NCBI RefSeq assembly: GCF_900460065.1
Contig: NZ_UAVD01000008.1
Span: 1-64,000, forward strand
DNA: 64,000 bases
Origin: Streptomyces griseus
GTDB lineage: Bacteria > Actinomycetota > Actinomycetes > Streptomycetales > Streptomycetaceae
Direction: 5' to 3'
Part shown: positions 26,049 through 37,573 of the stretch, piece by piece
Layout of the letters: every line of letters starts with the position of its first letter
Numbering within the stretch: the stretch's first letter is position 1
Translations under genes and position numbers: made by a program
Notes under the pieces: model-generated
Told to the model about the DNA's origin: nothing
Database searches by the model: none
The model's input: the letters and a program-made list of their open reading frames with translations, nothing else

Positions 26049-26903
26049 ATGCGCCTCCAGCCCGGCCCACGCCGCCCCTCCGCCCGCCGCCGCCCACCTC
26101 AGCTGCCCCTGGTGTTCCCGGTACTCCTGGTGCTCGTGGTGTACGTGCTGATCCCGGTGGGCCCCAGCGCCCCGGGTGGGTCCTCCCTCGCACCGGCCGG
26201 CGCCCTGGCGTCCGCACCGGCAGCGGACGCCGAGCCGACCCCCCGTGCGGGCGCCGCCGGGGACGGCGGCACGGCCGACGACAGGGACGGGGTCACGACC
26301 GGGGACGGGGACGGCGGCACGACCGGGGCCGGGGACGGGGACGGCGGCACGGCGGGCCACACCGGTGCCGACACGGGCACCGGCATCGACAGCGGCGCCC
26401 GGAGCTGGCCGTTGGCGGGGAGGCCCGCGGTGTTACGGGGGTGGGAGCCGCCCGCCGGTCCGTACGGGCCCGGCCATCGCGGCGTGGACCTCGCGGCGGG
26501 GCCGGGCGCCCGGGTGCTGGCGGCCGCCGACGGCCGGGTGTCGTTCGCGGGGCGGGTGGCGGGACGCGGGGTGGTCGCCGTCGAGGTGGCCGGCAGCGGT
26601 TCGCCACCGCTGCGCACCACGTACGAGCCGGTGCGGGCGCTGGTCGAGGAGGGCGTGAGCGTGCGGGCCGGGCAGCCGGTCGGGGTGCTGGAAGATGGGC
26701 CGTTCCACTGCGACGAGGGCTGTCTGCACTGGGGGCTCCGACGCGGGGACGCCTATCTGGACCCGCTCTCGCTGCTGCCGCCCGCCCTGCTGCGGAAGGG
26801 CCCCTCGCGGCTGCTGCCGGTGTTCGGGGTGCCGGAGCCGGTCGCCGTCCGGGTCAGCCGCGCACACCGCGCAGGACCATCGCGACGACGGTGTCCGCGA
26901 TGA
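26049..26903 (+). CDS. M23 family (LytM-like) peptidase
   Basis: A 284-aa protein with one N-terminal membrane anchor or signal segment (LVFPVLLVLVVYVLIPVG). A low-complexity Gly/Asp/Thr linker of about 70 residues follows, then a LytM domain from about residue 120. The zinc ligands of H-x3-D are in GHRGVDLAAGPGARVL. The usual HxH motif reads CLHWGLRRG, so its first His is Cys; this variant also occurs in a mycobacterial/actinobacterial M23 subgroup and may reduce or abolish activity. Its 3' end overlaps the convergent TetR gene by 50 bases. Confidence 0.85.
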   Translation: MRLQPGPRRPSARRRPPQLPLVFPVLLVLVVYVLIPVGPSAPGGSSLAPAGALASAPAADAEPTPRAGAAGDGGTADDRDGVTTGDGDGGTTGAGDGDGGTAGHTGADTGTGIDSGARSWPLAGRPAVLRGWEPPAGPYGPGHRGVDLAAGPGARVLAAADGRVSFAGRVAGRGVVAVEVAGSGSPPLRTTYEPVRALVEEGVSVRAGQPVGVLEDGPFHCDEGCLHWGLRRGDAYLDPLSLLPPALLRKGPSRLLPVFGVPEPVAVRVSRAHRAGPSRRRCPR

Positions 26904-27435
26904 CGCCCGGCTCCTCCGCGACACCCAGTTCGATACGGCGCACCGCGGCGTCGACCGAACCCTGCATGAGCATGGCGGCCAGCCTCGGCTGGGCGTGGCC
27001 GAGGTCGCCCAGCGCTTCGACGATCATGGCGATCAGCCCGCCGTGCGCGGCCCGGATCTTCTCCCGGGCCCCCGCGTCCAGCTCGCTCGCCGAGATCGCG
27101 ACGACCGCGCGGTGGCGACGGTCCCCGACGAGGTCGAGCTGCCGGCGCACATACGCCTCGATCTTCGCCTCGGGCGTCTCGGCGCCCTGCATGGCGTTCT
27201 CGACCTCGGCCGCCCAGACGGGGAAGTCGACGGCGCACAGCTCCTCGACGACGGCGGCCCGGGAGCGGAAGTACTCGTACACGGAGGAGCGCGCGAGGCC
27301 CGTGCGCTCGGCGAGCGCGGGGAAGGTCAGCGCCTCCGTACCACCCTCGGACAGCAGGGAGCGCGCGGCGTCCAGGAGGGCGCCGCGCTGCATGGTCCGG
27401 TGCTCGGCCACGGAGGCCGCTCGAATCCTGGGCAC
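26854..27435 (-). CDS. TetR/AcrR family transcriptional regulator
   Basis: A 193-aa repressor-type protein. The N-terminal HTH reads LTFPALAERTGLARSSVYEY followed by FRSRAAVVEELC. The ligand domain is all-helical and ends SVDAAVRRIELGVAEEPGV. GTG 27435 has GGAGG four bases upstream. It is separated from whiG by 80 bases and runs in the opposite direction to the M23 peptidase. Target and ligand are unknown. Confidence 0.88.
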   Translation of the reverse strand: MPRIRAASVAEHRTMQRGALLDAARSLLSEGGTEALTFPALAERTGLARSSVYEYFRSRAAVVEELCAVDFPVWAAEVENAMQGAETPEAKIEAYVRRQLDLVGDRRHRAVVAISASELDAGAREKIRAAHGGLIAMIVEALGDLGHAQPRLAAMLMQGSVDAAVRRIELGVAEEPGVIADTVVAMVLRGVRG

Positions 27436-27516
27436 GCCTCCACTCTACGGCGGCGGGCGTGCGGGGGAAGGGCACGGCCGCCGATCGGATGGCCGGAGAG
27501 TGCCGGGAAGAGGGCG

Positions 27517-28353
27517 TCAGCGGCCCGCGTCGGCCAGTTTCGCCCGGAGCTGGAGCACGGACTTGGTGTGGATCTGGCTCACGCGGCTCTCGGTCACCCC
27601 GAGGACGTTGCCGATCTCCGCGAGGGTGAGGCCCTCGTAGTAGTAGAGGGTCACCACGGTCTTCTCGCGGTCGGGGAGCGTGTTGATGGCCCGCGCGAGG
27701 AGTCTTCGCAGCTCACGGTCCTCGGCGACCTCCACCGGATTGTCGGCGGCGGTGTCCTCCAGGGTGTCCATCAGGCTCAGCCGGTCGCCGCCCTCGCCGC
27801 CGACGTGCAGCAACTCCTCCAGGGCGACCACGTTCGCCAGCGACAACTGGCTGAAAACAGCGTGCAGTTCCTCCAGCGCGATGCCCATCTCCGAGGCGAC
27901 CTCGGCCTCCGACGGGGTACGCCGGAACTGCGCCTCCAGCGTGGCGTACGCGCGCTCCACGTTCCGCGCCTTCTGCCGCACGGACCGCGGGATCCAGTCC
28001 AGGGCTCGGAGTTCGTCGATCATCGCGCCGCGGATCCTGGTGATCGCGTACGTCTCGAACTTGATGGCCCGTTCGATGTCGAACTTCTCGATGGCGTCGA
28101 TCAGCCCGAAGACTCCGGAGGAGACGAAGTCGGCCTGCTCGACGTTGGACGGCAGCCCCACGCTCACCCGGCCCGCGACGTACTTCACGAGCGGCGAGTA
28201 GTGCAGGATCAGCTGCTCCCGCAGTCGCTCGTCGCCCGTGGTCTTGTAGGAGCGCCACAACTCGTCGAGGGAGGAGGGGGCGGGAGGGCGCACGGTGCCA
28301 CGCGCAACCGGTGGTACTGCCGCGCGGTCAGACCCGGAGGTGTGCTGGGGCAT
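27517..28353 (-). CDS. whiG: RNA polymerase sigma factor WhiG
   Basis: A 278-aa FliA-class sigma factor. Region 2 has [20 protein letters not shown] and [20 protein letters not shown]; region 3 has [20 protein letters not shown]; region 4.2 has [20 protein letters not shown]. In Streptomyces this factor commits aerial hyphae to sporulation and is opposed by the anti-sigma RsiG with c-di-GMP. The start at ATG 28353 (MPQHTSGSD) gives the usual length; the frame continues upstream to 28494 but that extension is not family-like. Confidence 0.95.
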   Translation of the reverse strand: MPQHTSGSDRAAVPPVARGTVRPPAPSSLDELWRSYKTTGDERLREQLILHYSPLVKYVAGRVSVGLPSNVEQADFVSSGVFGLIDAIEKFDIERAIKFETYAITRIRGAMIDELRALDWIPRSVRQKARNVERAYATLEAQFRRTPSEAEVASEMGIALEELHAVFSQLSLANVVALEELLHVGGEGGDRLSLMDTLEDTAADNPVEVAEDRELRRLLARAINTLPDREKTVVTLYYYEGLTLAEIGNVLGVTESRVSQIHTKSVLQLRAKLADAGR

Positions 28354-28548
28354 GTGGTGCCTTGAGCCGTTCTGCCGTGAAGTGCTGGGGGACTTGTGTC
28401 TGGGGCGGAATCCTTGTGAGCGTAGCGTGACTGTGACGTCGCGGTCCGCGCAGGAAAGGACATCCCTGCCGCCGGATCGCGTTCCGCCGTTCACGCCGCC
28501 CGCGCCCGTCGGAGGCCGGGACCGCCGCCGTGGACGCGGGCCGTGAAC

Positions 28549-28578
28549 AGGTCACCGATCGATCGTGCGAGGTCACCG
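28549..28578. repeat. 9-bp direct repeat upstream of whiG
   Basis: AGGTCACCG occurs at 28549-28557 and again at 28570-28578, exactly 21 bp apart (two helical turns). It lies about 200 bases upstream of the whiG start and just beyond the dprA stop. The spacing suggests two molecules of one regulator on the same DNA face. Confidence 0.4.
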
Positions 28579-28607
28579 GCCTTACCTTTTCACCCGAATG
28601 CTCCAGG

Positions 28608-29924
28608 TCAAGTACCGCCTCGCCGCGCGTCGTCGTTGCGTGCCGGCGGAGGCGTCAATCGCCAGTCGTCGCCCTCGCGTTCGACGAACCCCAGTGAGTG
28701 CAGTTCGTACAGACGACCGAGTGTTTCGTCGGCGGACGTCCCCGCGGTGCGGGCGAGGTCACGGGGGTGGGCGACACCGTGGTAAGGGAGCGCGTCGAGG
28801 ACCCGTGCGGTGACCGCGTCCAGGTGGTCCCTGGGCAGCACCGGGCCGCGGCGGACCGGCGGGAGGTCACCGATGTCCCCGACCAGCTCGACGACTTCGT
28901 CCGCGTCGGTGACGAGCAAGCCCTCGCCGCGCAACAGCTCGTGGACCCCGGCCGAGAGTCCGCTGGTGGCGGGGCCGGGCACCCCCATCGCGAAGCGGCC
29001 GAGCCGCTGGGCCCGGCGGGCGGTGACCAGCGAACCGCTGCGGTACTCGGCTTCCACCACGACCGTCCCCCTGGTCAGCGCGGCGATCACCCGGTTGCGC
29101 AGGACGAATCGGCTGCGGGTGGGGTGTGAGGACGGGGGCAACTCGGCCACGATGAGGCCCTGTTGCGCCAGCCGTCCGAGCAACTCGGCGTGCCCGCGCG
29201 GATAGGCGACGTCGACTCCGCAGGCCAGCACCGCCGTCGTCGCCCCGCCCGCGGCCAGTGCGCCGCGGTGCGCGGCCCCGTCCACCCCGAACGCCGCGCC
29301 CGACACCACCACCCAGCCCCGCTCGGCGAGCCCGGAACCGAGGGCCGCCGCCATGTGCGCCCCGTACGGGGTGCAGGCCCGCGCGCCGACCACCGCGACC
29401 GAGCGCAGGGACCACAGCCTCAGGTCGGGCCGCCCCCGCACCCAGAGCCCGACGGGGCGGGCGTCGCCCAGGTCGTCCAGTTGGCTCGGCCACTCCCGGT
29501 CCCCCGGGCAGACGAAGCGCCCGCCCACCGCGGCGACCGCGGCCAGGTCCCGGCCCGGCTCCGCCCCGGCGGCCCGCAGCCGGTAGCCCCCGAGCCGGGC
29601 GGCGGTCATCCCCGGCAGCCTCTCGGCGGAGCCGTCATCGACGGTGAGCCTCCGCATCAGCTCGACCGGGCCGGTCCGCCGGAGCCAGCGCCCCGCGCGC
29701 TCGTCCCCCGGCTCCAGCACCCTGGTCAGCGCGGCCCTGGCCAGCCGCTCCGCCTCCCGGCCCCGGTCCGAGCCCCGGCTCCGGTCCGGGTCCCGGCCGC
29801 CGCCCAGGTCCGGGTCCGGCTCCCGGTCAGCGTTCCGGTCCGGGGCCTGGCCATTCCCCAGATCCGGGTCCGCCTCCCGGCCACCGTCCCGGCCCGGGGC
29901 CGCCTCCCCCGTCCGCCCGGTCAC
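28608..29924 (-). CDS. dprA: DNA-processing protein DprA
   Basis: A 438-aa protein. The Rossmann-like DprA core is clear: RSVAVVGARACTPYG, VVSGAAFGVDGAAHRGALAA, VAYPRGHAEL, RFVLRNRVIAALT and VVEAEYRSGSLVTARRA. A winged-helix domain closes the C-terminus (VAHPRDLARTAGTSADETLG). DprA loads RecA on single-stranded DNA in transformation and recombination. GTG 29924 overlaps the yifB stop as GTGA. The first 60 residues are a low-complexity run of Asp-Pro-Asp and Arg-Gly repeats not found in short DprA proteins. Confidence 0.92.
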   Translation of the reverse strand: MTGRTGEAAPGRDGGREADPDLGNGQAPDRNADREPDPDLGGGRDPDRSRGSDRGREAERLARAALTRVLEPGDERAGRWLRRTGPVELMRRLTVDDGSAERLPGMTAARLGGYRLRAAGAEPGRDLAAVAAVGGRFVCPGDREWPSQLDDLGDARPVGLWVRGRPDLRLWSLRSVAVVGARACTPYGAHMAAALGSGLAERGWVVVSGAAFGVDGAAHRGALAAGGATTAVLACGVDVAYPRGHAELLGRLAQQGLIVAELPPSSHPTRSRFVLRNRVIAALTRGTVVVEAEYRSGSLVTARRAQRLGRFAMGVPGPATSGLSAGVHELLRGEGLLVTDADEVVELVGDIGDLPPVRRGPVLPRDHLDAVTARVLDALPYHGVAHPRDLARTAGTSADETLGRLYELHSLGFVEREGDDWRLTPPPARNDDARRGGT

Positions 29925-31381
29925 CGCTGCCCCACCCCCATCGGCACCCCGCGCTGGATGCCCGTACGCAGTTCCAGGGCGACCGCCACGTCGGAGGCGT
30001 CCGGGCGGTCGGCGCCCCGCAGGTCCGCCACCGTCCACGCCACTCTCAGCACCCGGTCCAGCCCCCGGGCCGTGAGGGTCCCGCGCTCCAGATCCCGTTC
30101 CGCGGCGGCCAGGGCTCCCGGGGCCACGAGCAGCCGGGTCCGCAGCTCGTGGCCGGGCACCTCGCTGTTGGTGGTCCACGGGGTCCCGGCCAGCCGCTCG
30201 GCCGCGCGCGCCCTGGCGTCCCGCACCCGTGCGGCGACGACCTCCGTCGACTCGCCCCGGCCACCCCGCCCCAGGAGGTCCGCACGGTCGACCGGCTCCA
30301 CCTCGACCCGCAGATCCACCCGGTCGAGGAGCGGCCCGGACAGCCTCGCCTGATAGCGGCGGACGACCGAGGGCGGGCACTCGCACCCCGCGCCGATGAG
30401 CGAGTGCCGGCCGCAGGGGCACGGGTTGGCGGCCAGCACCATCAGGAAGCGGGCCGGCAGCCGCACCACCCCCGCGGCCCGCGCGACCACCACATGACCC
30501 GACTCCAGCGGCTGCCGCAGCGCATCGAGGGCCTTGCCCGAGAACTCGGGGGCCTCGTCCAGGAAGAGCACCCCGCGATGGGCGAGGGACACCGCCCCGG
30601 GCCTCGGCATCCCGTTGCCCCCGCCGACCAGGGACTGCATGGTCGCCGAGTGGTGCGGCGCGCAGTAGGGCGCCCGGGAGACGAGCGGTTCACCCGGGGG
30701 GAGGAGGCCGGCCACGGAGTGGACCGCCGTCACTTCGAGGGATTCCTGCCGGGTCAGCGGCGGCAGGACCGCCGACAGCCGCTCGGCCAGCATGGTCTTG
30801 CCGGCCCCCGGCGGGCCGGAGAGCAGCAGGTGGTGTCCCCCGGCCGCGGCGACCTCCAGGGCCTGGCGCGGGCGGGGCTGGCCCGCGACGTCCGCCAGGT
30901 CGGGCCGGGGCCCGTCCCCCCGCCCGGCAGCCGGGGCGAGCCCCGTGCCGAGTCCCGTGCCCGGGATCATCAGCCCGGCCGGCAGGGCGTCGGGGCGTCC
31001 CCGCCCGTCGTCCGGCTCCTCGGGCACGGGTTCGTCGCACAGGACGGCGATGAGCTGGCGCAGGCTCCGGACGCCGAGGACCGAGACCCCCGGCACCAGG
31101 GCCGCCTCCCCGGCCGTCTGTTCGGGGACGACCACCTGCTCGTACCCGGCTTCGGCAGCCGCGAGGACGGCGGGCAGCACGCCCCGTACCGGACGGACCC
31201 GGCCGTCCAGACCCAGCTCGCCGATCATCACCACGTCGGCGATCGTGGCCGGGTCGATCCGCTCCGCCGCCCCGAGGACCGCACACGCGACAGCCAGGTC
31301 GAAACCCGAACCGCCCTTCGGCACGGAGGCCGGGGAGAGGCCGACGGTGAGCTTCTTCTGCGGCCACTCGGCACCGGAATT
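29921..31381 (-). pseudogene. yifB: YifB/ComM Mg-chelatase-like ATPase, C-terminal 486 codons (split gene)
   Basis: The remainder begins at the Asn of NSGAEWPQKKLTVGLSPASV and runs to the normal stop. It contains Walker A (SGPPGAGKTM), Walker B (GVLFLDEAPEF), the Mg_chelatase core and the C-terminal ARFLMVLAANPCPCGRH and RTWTVADLR-type regions. The first 54 codons are 9.2 kb away at 40583-40744, separated by a mobile element. A GTG at 31384 could in principle restart translation, but that product would lack the start of the N-terminal domain. ComM/YifB is a hexameric helicase promoting branch migration in natural transformation, so its loss beside dprA is notable. Confidence 0.93.
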
Positions 31382-31387
31382 CACCCA

Positions 31388-31411
31388 TTCCCTGATGATC
31401 TGATGTGTTCA
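31388..31411 (+). repeat. Left terminal inverted repeat
   Basis: TTCCCTG, six other bases, then TGATGTGTTCA. Eighteen of 24 positions match the reversed right end, including spacing. The adjacent host side reads GGAATTCACC. Confidence 0.85.
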
Positions 31412-31433
31412 AGCGCATCAGAAGGGGATCCCG

Positions 31434-32972
31434 TTGAACGAGTGGCATGTGGTGTGGGTACCGGATCAGGAGCGGTGGGGAACGCTGCCGGCTGAGGACG
31501 TCCTGGGGGGACAGGGCCTGCCGGAGGCAGTGGCCCGAATAGGTCTGCTGCCGGGCGACCCGGTGTACATCAGGCCGGACGGAACGGTGGACAGGGGTCT
31601 CCTGGATTTCGTACGGTCCGACGCATTCCGGAAACTGGAAAGGGAAACGAAGAGGAATTACGGAACGGATTATCGAACGCTACTGAACTCTCTCTTCTTG
31701 CGCGGGCTGTCGTGGCAACAGGCGACGCGTCAGGACCTGGCGGATTACCGGAACTGGCGATGTGACGCTCCGGGGAACCCTGAGCGGATCAGCGGGACGA
31801 AGTGGAACCGCGAGGCGGCGGCGTTCACGAAGCTGTTCAAGTGGGGGAAGGTCTACCCGCTGCCGGTGGACGTCTCCCAACGGGAGGACCGAGCTGCGGA
31901 TTCGGTCAGTGCACGGGTGTCGTGGTTGACGCCACGAACCTGGGGTCTGTGGTCGGACGTCGGACTGCGTGGCCACACCCTCGCCCGGGTCGCGTCTCCG
32001 AGCTGGGAGTCGCGTACGGAGCTGCGGAACACCGCCTTCGTGCAGTTGCTGCTCAGTTCAGGGTTGCGTCGCCAGGAAGGCGGAGGCCTGCTGCTGTTCG
32101 AGTTGCCGACTCAGCGGTTGCGCCGCGGGCGGTACATGCACGGTCGTCTCGCGGGTGCGCTGACGAGGTCAAAGAACAGCCGAACGTACTACACCTCGGT
32201 GGACGCGGTGGGCCAGACCGAGGCTTACGTCCAGTCCGAGCGGGCCTGGGCGGTCCAGCGGGCCCAGGAGACGGGCCGCTACGAGCGACCCGCGGTGATG
32301 CAGCAGATGCTGCTGATCACCAAGGTGACTCACGGTTTGAAGCCGGAGGTGGAGTGGGTCGACCGCAACGGCGTGGTCAGCTCACAGGAGCTGAGCAGTC
32401 TGAAGTGGCGTATTCGGCAGTGGCTGTTCCTGGAGGGCCCCGACGGACCGGAGCCGGCATGGTTGTGGCTGACCGAGGAGGGCCTTCCGATGCTCCCGGA
32501 CCGGTGGAACGGCGTGTTCAGGACGGCGAACCTGCGGTGTGAGCAGGTGCTACTCGGCGAGGAAGCTCGGAAGGCCACCCGGGACCTGCGGTTGGGGGAA
32601 GTGCAGAGCAAGAGTCCGTATGCCACCCCGCACTCGGCCCGGCACTCGTTCGCGCTCTTCATGCTGGTTCTGCTGAACGACCTGTATGAGAAGCGATACG
32701 GGCTCACCGCCAAGGACCGACGGGACTTCGCCCTTCTGTTCGGCGATCCTTGGTGGCTGGTGAAGACGCTGCTAGGGCACGCAGACGTGGAGACGACAAA
32801 ACGGCACTATTTGGCTCCTGTGGCTCACCTGCAGCTGGAGTCGATCCTCGCCGCTGCGGACACCACCGATGAAGGCGAGGACATTGAGGACTTGAATGGG
32901 GTGTTCGCCCGGCTGGCCCGGGAGACGGCCGGCATCCAGGACATCGACGTAATCCTCGGGAAGACATCGTGA
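31434..32972 (+). CDS. Tyrosine recombinase, first of three (TnpA-like)
   Basis: A 512-aa site-specific recombinase with a full set of catalytic residues: R212 in SSGLRRQEGGG, H400 and R403 in PHSARHSFALF, H449 in LLGHADVETTKRHY and nucleophile Y459. The N-terminal half contains the core-binding helices (RNYGTDYRTLLNSLFLRGLS). TTG 31434 follows GAAGGGG by six bases and lies only 23 bases inside the left repeat. It is followed without a gap by two more recombinase-like genes. It is the only one of the three with an unambiguous R-HxxR-H-Y constellation, so it is the most likely strand-exchange enzyme. Confidence 0.9.
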   Translation: MNEWHVVWVPDQERWGTLPAEDVLGGQGLPEAVARIGLLPGDPVYIRPDGTVDRGLLDFVRSDAFRKLERETKRNYGTDYRTLLNSLFLRGLSWQQATRQDLADYRNWRCDAPGNPERISGTKWNREAAAFTKLFKWGKVYPLPVDVSQREDRAADSVSARVSWLTPRTWGLWSDVGLRGHTLARVASPSWESRTELRNTAFVQLLLSSGLRRQEGGGLLLFELPTQRLRRGRYMHGRLAGALTRSKNSRTYYTSVDAVGQTEAYVQSERAWAVQRAQETGRYERPAVMQQMLLITKVTHGLKPEVEWVDRNGVVSSQELSSLKWRIRQWLFLEGPDGPEPAWLWLTEEGLPMLPDRWNGVFRTANLRCEQVLLGEEARKATRDLRLGEVQSKSPYATPHSARHSFALFMLVLLNDLYEKRYGLTAKDRRDFALLFGDPWWLVKTLLGHADVETTKRHYLAPVAHLQLESILAAADTTDEGEDIEDLNGVFARLARETAGIQDIDVILGKTS

Positions 32973-34707
32973 GCGGGCGGGGACGCAAGGCCGTCCTGCC
33001 GCCACCCAATCACCACGTCGATCTGCCGGTGGTCCCGGACGGCCTCGTGGTTACGGTCACGAACAAGGCCGGCTATATGAAGGACTGGGACTTCGCCGAA
33101 CTGCCGTTGGCCGAGCCGATGCAGCGGTCGCTCGCTGCGTCGTTCGCCGTCCGGTCCCTCGGCTGGACCAGCCACAGCACGGCTAGGACCTGCTTCACCG
33201 GCCTTGAAATGTTCGCGAAGTTCGTCGCCGGTCTGGACAGTCCACCGGATGATCTCGACGGGCTCACCGTGACCGCCCTGCAGAGTTGGCGGGATCTACA
33301 TATCAACACCAACAGCGGTAAGACCACACTGCGTGTCGTCCGAGGCATTCTGCAGGGGGACGCTCGGCTGGATGGCGGGCCTGTGGCAGACGAACTGGCG
33401 CGACGGATTCCGAAGCCGGTGCCGAGCAAACAGTCCTACGGGGACAGCGAGCGGGACCGGGTGGTACTGACGGCTCAGCGTCAGTTCCGGTCGGCTTGGC
33501 TGCGGATCACCGAGAATTCGCGGCTGCTGAACAGATGGCGTGCGGGCGACCTCGCCGAGGACAGCCGGGAGTGGAGGATCGGGCAGGTCCTCGACCACAT
33601 CGCCCGTACCGGAGATGTTCCCCGCACAGTCCTGCCGGGCGGTCTGCGGCACGTGACACATCGCAAGTTGCTGGGCGGCTCGAGTCTGGAGAAGACCTGG
33701 GGGCGGTTGTTTCTGACCCATTCCGAGCTCACCGCACTGGCCGTGCTGCTGACTGACCGGTTCGCATGGAACCTGTCGGTCTACGACCGGATTCCGACGC
33801 CGACGACGAGCCCGTCGGTCGGCGAGACAGCCTCGGTGACCTATCAAGTCCAGGTCGAGAAGCGCAGAACCGGCTGGGGACGGTGGTTCTCCACGGAGAA
33901 CGTCACGGACTCCGGGGCCGACTCTCCGGGGCGGCTGATATCTCAGGCCATGGAAGCCACCGCTCACGCACGCATGCTCGCCAACGAGCTGAAGCCGGGG
34001 ACCAACCTCTTCATGGCGGCTCGCGACTATCACCTGGAGCCGGAGCACACGGATCTGGACCGTCCCGCCCCGGTGGGCCCCATATCCTTCGGCATTTCCA
34101 TCGGGATGGCTCAGTACTGGGCCGAGAAGCATGGACTGGGCGGGTCGCCGTTCGGGCGGGTCCGCCGGACCACGGTGACTGATGAGGGCCGCCCCCTGCA
34201 GCACACCCAGGGCACACACGAGAGCGTCTATGTACTGCCGGACAAGCGGGTCCAGCGTGCTTCCCGGGACGTGTTCGCGGACGGTGCTGTCGAAGCATGG
34301 GAGCAAGCCCGTGCTGTCGTCTTCGGCGGGAAGATCGCGGACAAGCCAGATCCGCAGCATCAGGAGACCGCGACGGCGGACTGCGAAGACGAGGAGACCA
34401 GCCCATGGCCAGCTCCCGAGGGAGGCTGCGGGGCGGATTTCCTGCTCTGTCTGGCCTGTTCCAACGCGCATGTCCATCCCGGCCACCATCCCCGGCTCGC
34501 GCACTTGCACCAACAGATCGTGAGCCTGCGCTCCGCCACGGATAACCGCGTGTTCCGTGAACGCTGGAAAGATCCTCTGCTGCGGCTGGAGGACCTCCGC
34601 GACGACGACAAAAAGGTGGGCCCGGCCGCCTGGGATGCCGCCCTGGGCCGCGTCAGTGATGCCGACCGCGATGTTGTCCAGCTCCTGCTGAAGGGAGACC
34701 TCGCTCC

Positions 34708-34711
<4 letters not shown>
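32969..34711 (+). CDS. Recombinase-like protein, second of three, catalytic residues not recognisable
   Basis: A 580-aa protein whose GTG overlaps the previous stop as GTGA. The N-terminal region (ARTCFTGLEMFAKFVAGL) looks like a core-binding domain. In the C-terminal half I find only a possible H-Y pair (QHTQGTHESVYVLPDKRV) and no HxxR. A cysteine/histidine cluster follows at GCGADFLLCLACSNAHVHPG, possibly zinc-binding. By position it corresponds to the middle recombinase of trio elements. It may act as an accessory subunit of the synaptic complex. The family link is inferred from position and the weak pattern. Confidence 0.6.
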
Positions 34712-37268
<2,557 letters not shown>

Positions 37269-37348
37269 CATCGGCAGGCCGTTGCTCCCTGGCAGGGGCT
37301 GAAGGGGCCGAAGTCTCCGCAAAGAGAAACAGCCCGGAAAAATCCACA

Positions 37349-37393
37349 CTGCTTTTCCTTGAATGAGCTCTCTGAGACATGCAAGGAAAGCAG
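37349..37393 (+). terminator. Hairpin after the recombinase operon
   Basis: CTGCTTTTCCTTG at 37349-37361 pairs with CAAGGAAAGCAG at 37382-37393, with one T bulged. It follows the last recombinase gene by 80 bases. Confidence 0.5.
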
Positions 37394-37508
37394 AGCTCCA
37401 TCACTACGAGTGACCGGAAGCTTCCCTAGCGCCCCGCCCACTCTTGCCTGCGCTGGTACTGATGCAGTTGCAGTCAGACATCGAAGCCCTCGGGCCGAAC
37501 AGCCTGCC

Positions 37509-37551
37509 GGGCCTTGGAAGAATCAGCTTCACGCTGATTCTTCCAAGGCCC
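37509..37551. terminator. 19-bp perfect bidirectional terminator hairpin
   Basis: Arms 37509-37527 and 37533-37551 are exactly complementary around a TTCAC loop. It begins GGGCCTTGGAAG. It sits between converging genes (ends at 37268 and 37574) and is by far the strongest stem in the element. Confidence 0.8.
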
Positions 37552-37573
37552 CAGCACCATTACCACGGGCCGA

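Larger units (their letters stand above)
37269..37573. other. Non-coding interval between the recombinase operon and the cargo genes
   Basis: A relatively A/T-rich 305-base stretch where two converging transcription units end. It holds two hairpins, annotated separately, and no convincing gene. Confidence 0.6.

Noticed and set aside
28608..30422. Longer dprA starting near 30422
   Set aside because: The extension overlaps coding yifB sequence and is low complexity; GTG 29924 gives the usual coupled start.
29921..31384. Intact ATPase gene starting at GTG 31384
   Set aside because: The frame matches YifB only from its 55th residue, and the missing start is found at 40583-40744; it is one half of a split gene.
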